Part shown: one piece after another, positions 1 to 4,734 of the stretch
Layout of the letters: every line of letters starts with the position of its first letter
Position numbering within the stretch: position 1 is the stretch's first letter
NCBI GenBank assembly: GCA_002728035.1
Contig: PBUZ01000058.1
Location: 8,166-14,887 of the forward strand
Direction: 5' to 3'
Length of the DNA: 6,722 bases
Source of the DNA: Methanobacteriota archaeon
Lineage (GTDB): Archaea > Thermoplasmatota > Poseidoniia > Poseidoniales > Poseidoniaceae
The notes under the pieces: generated by a model
The model's input: only the letters and a program-made list of their open reading frames with translations
Databases searched by the model: none
Told to the model about the DNA's origin: nothing
Position numbers and translations under genes: made by a program

Positions 1-326
1 TGGAGCCATGTTTTCAGCAGAGTGGAGGCTTCCTTGCGTTTGGTTTCGACATAGGGAATGTACGTCACACCCGATGTTGAGAAGGTCTCTCTGTTGTCTG
101 ACATGCCTTGAAGAACAAAGGTCGAAATCCGGTCGTTGGCCCAGCGGTGATGAAGTGCAAGGCATTCGATGACCACCAGCGGTAGGCCATGCTCTCTGGC
201 TAAGTTTACCGCGTGCTCGAGGGCGTGATTTCGATACGGCCGACGAGCCGCCGTCATCCAATACACGATCACTTCGCCGTCGGTGTTTGGGGCGCCGTGG
301 ATGTTGAGGCGTGAGGAAGGAATCAA
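1..326 (-). CDS. phr: DNA photolyase (deoxyribodipyrimidine photo-lyase), N-terminal part, cut by window edge
   Basis: Partial gene of 108 codons running off the left edge. Photolyases use blue light and a reduced FAD cofactor to split UV-induced cyclobutane pyrimidine dimers in DNA. The visible part is the start of the N-terminal alpha/beta (Rossmann-like) antenna domain. Residues 19-29 read VIVYWMTAARR, like the VVYWM(S)RDQR strand of class II photolyases and relatives. It is followed by a helix with HALEHAV and the strand LPLVVIECL (residues 48-56). RWANDRISTFVLQGM (61-75) and YIPYVE (89-94) also match this family. The catalytic FAD domain lies outside the window, so activity cannot be judged. 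No ATG is in frame upstream, so the best start is TTG at 326-324, preceded by a G-rich stretch (GGGGG) that could act as a ribosome site. This TTG overlaps the TGA of the upstream Nudix gene by four bases (TTGA), suggesting translational coupling in a two-gene operon. Family assignment is firm; the class and the start are less so. Confidence 0.85.
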   Translation of the reverse strand, partial: MIPSSRLNIHGAPNTDGEVIVYWMTAARRPYRNHALEHAVNLAREHGLPLVVIECLALHHRWANDRISTFVLQGMSDNRETFSTSGVTYIPYVETKRKEASTLLKTWL

Positions 327-826
327 CGCGTGACCCCCTGATCGAAGGTGGTGGCAAGGTTGGTTCTGTACACCGCGTAATCGGAGGAACGCTGGGTGAT
401 ACCTGGCTGGCTTTTGATCACCGTTCGTCGAGTGAGGCCGTCCAAAGCCAGTTGGTGCATCGTTTCGGAAACCCAAGAGAGGGCCTTCAGTTGCTCGATG
501 GTGAACCATTCTGCCGAGGCTATTTCGCCTTCTGCAGGGGTTGCTGGGGTCTGGGAAACAGCGAAATCGAAGCAAAGGAACACGGCTGGCTGTGTTTCTC
601 GCAGGGCAGTGCGCACACCGACAAGCCCGAGCAATTGTCCGTCCATGCCGGTTTCTTCTTTGAGTTCACGATATGCTGCCGCTTCGGGACTTTCGCCGGA
701 TTCCACATGACCTTTGGGCAATCCCCAGCACCCTGCATAGCGCCCAGATGCCTCTTGTACGAGCAGAATTTGTTGCTTGTGAATGACCCGTGCGGCCACC
801 CCCAAATCACAAAGTAAACTACTCAT
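323..826 (-). CDS. Nudix hydrolase
   Basis: A 167-residue Nudix-fold pyrophosphohydrolase. These enzymes hydrolyse nucleoside diphosphates linked to another group X (damaged dNTPs, ADP-ribose, dinucleoside polyphosphates) using Mg2+ held by the Nudix box. The box GX5EX7REUXEEXGU is complete: G39, E45, R53, E54, L55, E57, E58, G60, M61. It is preceded by CWGLPKGH (33-40), a pattern common in Ap4A-hydrolase-like and NTP-cleaning Nudix proteins. Strand AARVIHKQQILLVQE (11-25) opens the fold. The substrate cannot be told from sequence. The frame is open back to an ATG at 904, but the extra 26 residues are not Nudix-like and would start inside the TATA region, so the ATG at 826 (MSSLLCDLG) is preferred. 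No Shine-Dalgarno sequence precedes it, which fits a leaderless or short-leader mRNA. The stop overlaps the photolyase start, so the two are probably co-transcribed. This suggests a role near DNA or nucleotide-pool repair (inference). Confidence 0.9.
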   Translation of the reverse strand: MSSLLCDLGVAARVIHKQQILLVQEASGRYAGCWGLPKGHVESGESPEAAAYRELKEETGMDGQLLGLVGVRTALRETQPAVFLCFDFAVSQTPATPAEGEIASAEWFTIEQLKALSWVSETMHQLALDGLTRRTVIKSQPGITQRSSDYAVYRTNLATTFDQGVTR

Positions 827-842
827 GGGAAAATTGTGTTCT

Positions 843-859
843 CTTTCAGTATTTGAAGG
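843..859 (-). promoter_or_regulatory. Possible Nudix-photolyase promoter element inside a small inverted repeat
   Basis: An imperfect inverted repeat, CTTTCA-GTATT-TGAAGG (TTCA-N5-TGAA perfect), is centred at 851. That is 25 bases upstream of the Nudix ATG at 826, the spacing expected between an archaeal TATA box and a leaderless start. The minus strand reads AAATACT across the centre, a weak TATA-like sequence. It could be a promoter, an operator, or chance; the TATA at 894-901 read backwards is the alternative promoter. Confidence 0.3.
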
Positions 860-893
860 ACGGTTTATGCCCAGTGGAGGAAAAAGACGAGTG

Positions 894-901
894 TTTATAT
901 A
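894..901 (+). promoter_or_regulatory. Archaeal TATA box for the ribA operon (leaderless start)
   Basis: TTTATATA lies with its centre about 26 bases before the ATG at 924. In archaea transcription starts about 25 bases downstream of the TATA box, so the mRNA would begin at or next to the ATG. This agrees with the lack of any Shine-Dalgarno motif in the bases before 924, which are A-rich. An A5 tract lies at 881-885. The box sits in a 14-base near-palindrome (893-906, GTTTATATACAAAC), so it may also fire toward the Nudix gene. Confidence 0.65.
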
Positions 902-923
902 CAAACTGAGCGAAAAAAATTAC

Positions 924-1535
924 ATGCTCGGAACACCAAATCATCGAAGCAAAAAAACCCCTGAAGCTGACGCAACACTGCCTACGGCGTTCGGTGATTT
1001 TCGTATCCGTGCGTTCCGCGACCCCGCTGATAACAAAGAGCACGCTGTCCTATACCTTGGCGATCTCAGTGAGGGCGCACCCATGGTACGCATCCACTCG
1101 GAATGCCTGACTGGAGATGCGTTTCACTCGTTGCGGTGCGACTGTGGCCCGCAACTCCATGCTTCCATGAAAGCGATTCAGGAGGCCGGCCACGGTGCCA
1201 TCGTCTACATGCGTCAGGAGGGGCGAGGCATTGGCTTGTACTCCAAAATGCAGGCCTATGCGCTGCAGGACGAGGGATACGACACATTGGATGCCAATCT
1301 TGCACTCGGTTTGCCGGGTGATGCACGACGGTATGATTTTGCTGCGGAGATGCTCTACACCATGGGCGTTCAATCCGTTCAACTCGTGACCAACAATCCC
1401 GACAAGCGGGACCAACTGACGCAGTTCGGTATCGATGTGATGGACCGCATTCCCATCATCGTGGGCGCATGTGCCCAAAACCAAGATTACCTCCATACCA
1501 AAGCCGCCCGCATGGGCCATATCCTTCCTGTCTGA
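924..1535 (+). CDS. ribA: GTP cyclohydrolase II (bacterial RibA type)
   Basis: A 203-residue protein that opens riboflavin synthesis: it converts GTP to 2,5-diamino-6-ribosylamino-4(3H)-pyrimidinone 5'-phosphate, formate and pyrophosphate, in the cytoplasm. The zinc site is intact: HSECLTGDAF..LRCDCG gives C61, C72 and C74. The GTP-binding loop YMRQEGRGIGLYSK (95-108) is conserved. AYALQDEGYDTLDANLALG (111-129) contains Y112, and R135 follows; these line up with E. coli Tyr105 and Arg128 once the seven-residue N-terminal offset is applied. LVTNNPDKRDQL and the C-terminal YLHTKAARMGH are also typical. Length is close to E. coli RibA (196), and no DHBP synthase (RibB) domain is fused. The frame extends back to 783, but the first 47 codons would lie upstream of the TATA box and across the divergent promoter. 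ATG 924 is therefore chosen as a leaderless start. It is the first gene of a four-gene unit. Many archaea use the unrelated GTP cyclohydrolase III instead, so this gene may have come from bacteria (inference). Confidence 0.93.
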   Translation: MLGTPNHRSKKTPEADATLPTAFGDFRIRAFRDPADNKEHAVLYLGDLSEGAPMVRIHSECLTGDAFHSLRCDCGPQLHASMKAIQEAGHGAIVYMRQEGRGIGLYSKMQAYALQDEGYDTLDANLALGLPGDARRYDFAAEMLYTMGVQSVQLVTNNPDKRDQLTQFGIDVMDRIPIIVGACAQNQDYLHTKAARMGHILPV

Positions 1536-1545
1536 GGCCATCACC

Positions 1546-2013
1546 ATGAAAATCAATCTCGTCGGTCAACCAGCCCCGTCCTTTACGCTTGAAGCAGATG
1601 ACGGTACCACCTTTGACAGCACCTCGCTTGACGGCACTTGGAGGATCTTGTTCTTTTACTCCAGACACAATTCACCGACGTGCAAACGCGGTTGCCTCAC
1701 CTTCAAAGAGCAGCACGATTTGTTTGCATCGGTCGGCTGTTCCATCGTGGGCATCGGCCCTGGATCTCGAGAAGGATTGGCCTCGTTCAAAGCCTCGCTT
1801 GGCGACCTCCCGTTTCCGCTCCTCGCCGATCCCGAACGAGCGGTCGGAAAATCGTTCAATGTGCCGCTCCACCTCGGTCAATTCCCAGCGAAATCCTCCT
1901 TCCTCATCGGGCCCGACAACACCATTCGCTACGTGTACGATTGGTTGTTTCGTCCACGCCGTCATGTCGCTCGAATCCTCGCCGACATTTCACAGGTTAC
2001 GGGGGATGCGTGA
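1546..2013 (+). CDS. Peroxiredoxin-like protein (AhpC/TSA, BCP/PrxQ type) with altered active site
   Basis: A 155-residue thioredoxin-fold protein, the same length as E. coli BCP (156). The start matches BCP: VGQPAPSFTLEADDG (6-20). LFFYSRHNSPTC (35-46) aligns with the peroxidatic loop FYPKADTPGC, placing the peroxidatic cysteine at C46. FLIGPDNTIRYVYD (119-132) matches the FLID-DG-I strand. Such enzymes reduce hydrogen peroxide or organic peroxides with electrons from thioredoxin. Three key positions differ from the family. The Pro of PxxxT/SxxC is Ser39, the Thr is Ser43 (allowed), and the Arg three residues before FLI is Lys116. The second cysteine, C50, stands four rather than five residues after C46, and a third is at C65. 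It may be a divergent peroxidase or a redox sensor. ATG 1546 is chosen because it follows TGAGG, which overlaps the ribA stop, and starts exactly where the family begins; codons further upstream overlap ribA. The next gene follows with no gap (TGAATG). Confidence 0.82.
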   Translation: MKINLVGQPAPSFTLEADDGTTFDSTSLDGTWRILFFYSRHNSPTCKRGCLTFKEQHDLFASVGCSIVGIGPGSREGLASFKASLGDLPFPLLADPERAVGKSFNVPLHLGQFPAKSSFLIGPDNTIRYVYDWLFRPRRHVARILADISQVTGDA

Positions 2014-3414
2014 ATGTGGGACGAATTGTTGGTTGAGGCAGGGTTGAACGAACGCGAAGTTCGCTCGATCATGATCCTCGGTTCTCGTCCCAAAATGAAA
2101 GCCTCTGAACTGGCAAAGGAGCTCAACACCACCCGGCTCGATGCTTACAACAGCCTTTCCCGCCTCCAAGAAATGGGGATTGTCACCGCCACGGCCGACC
2201 GCCCGATGTTGTTCTCAAGCCTGCGCATCAACGAAGCCATGGAACACATCATCCAATCCCGTAAGCAACAACTCGACCGACTTATTGATGGCTTTGAAGA
2301 CCTGTCGAAGGGGATCACGGAAACGGATGCCTCCTATGAAAAACAACGCCGTGACATTGACGACCCGAGGTTTGCCGTCCTGAAGGAACGGACGCATATT
2401 TACAACAGGCTTCAGAAGATGGCCAACGAATCCGAGGAGCGACTCATTTTGCTGCTCGGTCAGTTTGGTATCCTCCATCTCTGTCGCAATCCTGACGCCC
2501 TCGACGCCGTGAACACGGCAGCGGTACGAGGCGTTGTTGTCCAAATCATCACCCACCTCGACGGGCGTACACTTCGCTTCTTTGAACAACTTGACAAGAA
2601 CATCGAAGTCCGTCACTCCGACGAACTCGATTCCCTCGGTTTTGTCCAGGATCAGTCCGAAGTGATTCAATACCTCAACATCGAAGACAACCCGGTCGGG
2701 CGAGGAAAAGAAGACGCTGCGCTCATCATTGAATCGGGTCCCTTTTCGCAAGCACACCTTCATCTCATCGATGCCATTTGGGAGGGTGCTGTTCCTCTTG
2801 ACACCGCCCGTGCACGATTCACGGAGAACCAGATCAACGACCCGCTTCGATTGACCATCGGCGAGGGTTCCTTTCTCAAGAACGTCTCCGTCGCTCTCGG
2901 ATTCGACGGCGAACTCCCCGAGGAAGACACACCGTTTGACCCAGATGCGTTCTTTGCCGCAGGCAATGAAGTTAACGAGGCACGCATGCGCCTCACGGAA
3001 GGGAAACTCTCCAACCTCAAGGTTTTGGGCATCGACATCGGACGTATGTTGCGGCAAATCGGGAACCGTGTTGGCCAAGAAATCGCCTTCTCTCTTCGTT
3101 CTATAGAAAATGATATCGAATTCCTTGACGAGATGATGGACTGGTGGGAGCACGCTGGTTTGGGAATGTTGCAGTACGATGTTGACCCGCAATTCCACGT
3201 GGTGGTCGGGCTGAACCATCCCCCTGTTGATGACCCGGACGCCCTACCCATGTGGGAAATGGATGACGGCATCATCGAAGGTGCGCTCTCGACCCGTTTC
3301 GCAAAAGAAGTGAACGTGGTCATCCAGCGTACCGAAGGAAGCGGGGACAAAGACGACTTGTGGCGCTACATGATTCACCGTCACGAAGCCAACACCATTG
3401 AACTGGTAGACTGA
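2014..3414 (+). CDS. TrmB-family transcriptional regulator with C-terminal V4R-like domain
   Basis: A 466-residue soluble regulator. Residues 1-75 form a winged helix-turn-helix of the TrmB type: GLNEREVRSIMIL, then ASELAKELNTTRLDAYNSL with recognition helix, then LQEMGIV and a wing. Residues 76-100 form a helix or coiled coil (MEHIIQSRKQQLDRLIDGF), the usual dimer linker. Residues about 135-275 resemble the phospholipase-D-like effector domain that follows in TrmB proteins (RLILLLGQFGILH; ending WEGAVPLDTARARF). The protein is longer than classic TrmB (about 340). The extra part (about 335-455) resembles a V4R domain, the small-molecule/hydrocarbon-binding fold of BchJ and related regulators. 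It has a helix with GxxxxxxG (IDIGRMLRQIGNRVGQE), then FLDEMMDWWEHAGLG, strands FHVVVGL, DDGIIEGALSTRFAKEV and GSGDKDDLWRYMI. The cysteines often found in V4R domains are absent. The TGA of the upstream gene directly precedes the ATG, with GGGGGA as a possible ribosome site. TrmB assignment is good; the V4R call comes from pattern resemblance. Confidence 0.82.
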   Translation: MWDELLVEAGLNEREVRSIMILGSRPKMKASELAKELNTTRLDAYNSLSRLQEMGIVTATADRPMLFSSLRINEAMEHIIQSRKQQLDRLIDGFEDLSKGITETDASYEKQRRDIDDPRFAVLKERTHIYNRLQKMANESEERLILLLGQFGILHLCRNPDALDAVNTAAVRGVVVQIITHLDGRTLRFFEQLDKNIEVRHSDELDSLGFVQDQSEVIQYLNIEDNPVGRGKEDAALIIESGPFSQAHLHLIDAIWEGAVPLDTARARFTENQINDPLRLTIGEGSFLKNVSVALGFDGELPEEDTPFDPDAFFAAGNEVNEARMRLTEGKLSNLKVLGIDIGRMLRQIGNRVGQEIAFSLRSIENDIEFLDEMMDWWEHAGLGMLQYDVDPQFHVVVGLNHPPVDDPDALPMWEMDDGIIEGALSTRFAKEVNVVIQRTEGSGDKDDLWRYMIHRHEANTIELVD

Positions 3415-3420
3415 GGAGAT
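3413..3420 (+). promoter_or_regulatory. Ribosome binding site of the ABC1 kinase gene
   Basis: GAGGAGAT overlaps the TGA of the regulator gene (3412-3414) and ends six bases before the ATG at 3427. It fixes that start and shows that genes inside operons here use Shine-Dalgarno sites, unlike the leaderless first genes. Confidence 0.65.
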
Positions 3421-3426
3421 TTTCTC

Positions 3427-4665
3427 ATGAAATTGCTCACCTTCCTGCGGTTCTTCCGTCAGTTGAAAGGCAAAAAACCCGTTGACATCGATGCGATTCA
3501 GTCGATGGGGTTGCTCGCGGTGAAACTCGGTCAAATCTTTGCACTGCGGCCCGACCTGATCGAGCCTGAACGCTGCATTGAGCTGCAAAACCTCTACAGC
3601 CGTGCCGCCACCATCCCTGAGGAAAATTCCCAGGCCTTGCTGGACAAATTTGCGCCAACCGGCTTCCAAGAACACTTTCAACACATTGAGCCAAAGCCGT
3701 TTGCAGCAGCGAGCATCGGCCAAATCCACCGAGCGGTCCTCAAGGACGGCACCAACGTCGTTGTGAAGATCATCAAAGCCGACTTTGAAGCCTCATTCCG
3801 CCGAGATGTCCGTCGAATGAAGCGGTGGATTCGGATGGGACTTTTCTTCAATCCCCGCCTTCGTAAGGTGGGCAATCCAATCGGTTTGCTCGCCCACATC
3901 GAGGATTACACGCTCAGAGAATTGAACCTAATGAACGAAATCGATGGGCGTCAGCAACTCATTGAACGCGCCCATGGCATCGAGAAACACTTTGCCATGC
4001 CCAAGTTGAAATTTCCAAAGATGTGGGAATCTCTCTCCAATGAACACATCTTGGTGATGGAAGAAGTCACACACCCGACCCTCGAAGACCACCTTGAGGC
4101 TGGAACCTTGACGTGGCCTGACATGCTTCAATTGTTCAGAATACACGGCGCCTTCATGTTTGGGCTCGGTACCTTCCACGGTGATTTGCATCCAGGAAAC
4201 GCCATGATGGACGATGAGGGGAATTTCTTCTTCATCGACACCGGCGCCATTTGCAACGCTCCTGAACATGTTCGTAATGCCCTGTTTGGGTTCTTTTTCT
4301 TCCTTGCGAAGGGTGAGCTTCGAAGCGCCTTCGACGCCATGCTCACCATGGCCGCTGTTCGCCCAACTGGAAAAACGCTTGAGACCTATTACGCCTCCAT
4401 GAACGAACTCTACGCTGGCTTTGTCGGCACCTCGGTCAGCGAAGTTTCACTCACCGAGCAGATGATGAAGACGGTAAAGGCTGCTGTGCTCGCCGGCTGT
4501 GCCTTCGGCGAGGAAGCATTTCCCATCATCCGTTCGCTGATGTACATGGACGGGATGGTGTTGAAGGGGCATCCAGACGTGGACTTGATTAGTTCGATGG
4601 GGCCCTACCTCGATGAATTTTCCGTTCTCATTGACCCACACAGCATCATCAAGCCACAAGATTAA
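3427..4665 (+). CDS. ABC1/AarF/UbiB-family atypical protein kinase
   Basis: A 412-residue member of the ABC1 (ADCK/UbiB) family of atypical kinases, known in bacteria and organelles for supporting ubiquinone or other isoprenoid-quinone and lipid metabolism. All family signatures are visible. The KxGQ motif is at 33-36 (AVKLGQIFALRPDLI). The Ala-rich loop that replaces the normal P-loop is AAASIGQIH (93-101). The VVVKII strand carries ATP-binding Lys114. Glu residues lie in LRELNLMNE (E165, E171). The catalytic loop HGDLHPGN is at 251-258 and the metal-binding IDTGA at 270-274 (DTG in place of DFG). It lacks the C-terminal hydrophobic membrane segments of E. coli UbiB (about 546 residues), and I see no clear transmembrane helix, so it may be soluble or peripheral. 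It follows the TrmB regulator after 12 bases with a strong ribosome site and is the last gene before T-rich tracts. Substrate is unknown. Archaea usually carry menaquinone and isoprenoid lipids rather than ubiquinone, so a role in isoprenoid metabolism is a guess. Confidence 0.92.
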   Translation: MKLLTFLRFFRQLKGKKPVDIDAIQSMGLLAVKLGQIFALRPDLIEPERCIELQNLYSRAATIPEENSQALLDKFAPTGFQEHFQHIEPKPFAAASIGQIHRAVLKDGTNVVVKIIKADFEASFRRDVRRMKRWIRMGLFFNPRLRKVGNPIGLLAHIEDYTLRELNLMNEIDGRQQLIERAHGIEKHFAMPKLKFPKMWESLSNEHILVMEEVTHPTLEDHLEAGTLTWPDMLQLFRIHGAFMFGLGTFHGDLHPGNAMMDDEGNFFFIDTGAICNAPEHVRNALFGFFFFLAKGELRSAFDAMLTMAAVRPTGKTLETYYASMNELYAGFVGTSVSEVSLTEQMMKTVKAAVLAGCAFGEEAFPIIRSLMYMDGMVLKGHPDVDLISSMGPYLDEFSVLIDPHSIIKPQD

Positions 4666-4672
4666 GGTGTTA

Positions 4673-4689
4673 TTTTTTCACTTTTTTTT
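4673..4689 (+). terminator. Oligo-T transcription terminator of the ribA operon
   Basis: Two T runs, T6 at 4673-4678 and T8 at 4682-4689, start eight bases after the TAA of the kinase gene. Archaeal RNA polymerase stops at such T-rich tracts without a hairpin, and no stem-loop is apparent. The tract separates the four-gene unit from the carotenoid operon. Confidence 0.6.
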
Positions 4690-4705
4690 AGGACAAAAAC
4701 CGCCC

Positions 4706-4713
4706 TTTATATG
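4706..4713 (+). promoter_or_regulatory. Archaeal TATA box for the crtI-crtB operon (leaderless start)
   Basis: TTTATATG has its centre about 26 bases before the ATG at 4735, the spacing at which transcription would begin at that ATG. An A5 run lies at 4695-4699. The layout (A5, short spacer, TTTATAT, 22 bases, ATG) closely mirrors the ribA promoter. The ATG at 4711, in frame with crtI, lies inside the box and so is unlikely to be used. Confidence 0.7.
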
Positions 4714-4734
4714 CTGAAGTGCATCCTTAGGTCT

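Noticed and set aside
311..817. 168-codon plus-strand frame across the Nudix gene
   Set aside because: The opposite strand carries a perfect Nudix box; this frame has no family signature.
783..923. N-terminal extension of ribA by 47 codons
   Set aside because: It would overlap the Nudix gene and cross the TATA box at 894-901; the RibA family starts near residue 1 of the ATG 924 form.
2215..3219. Long open frame (334 codons) on the minus strand opposite the TrmB gene
   Set aside because: It lies wholly within a well-recognised gene on the other strand, shows no family motifs, and has low-complexity shadow composition.
4711..4734. Alternative crtI start at ATG 4711
   Set aside because: This ATG is part of the TTTATATG box, so it would not be in an mRNA started about 25 bases downstream.
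4666..4734. Possible small RNA or stem-loop between the two operons
   Set aside because: Only T runs and a TATA box are visible; no convincing inverted repeat or RNA gene pattern.
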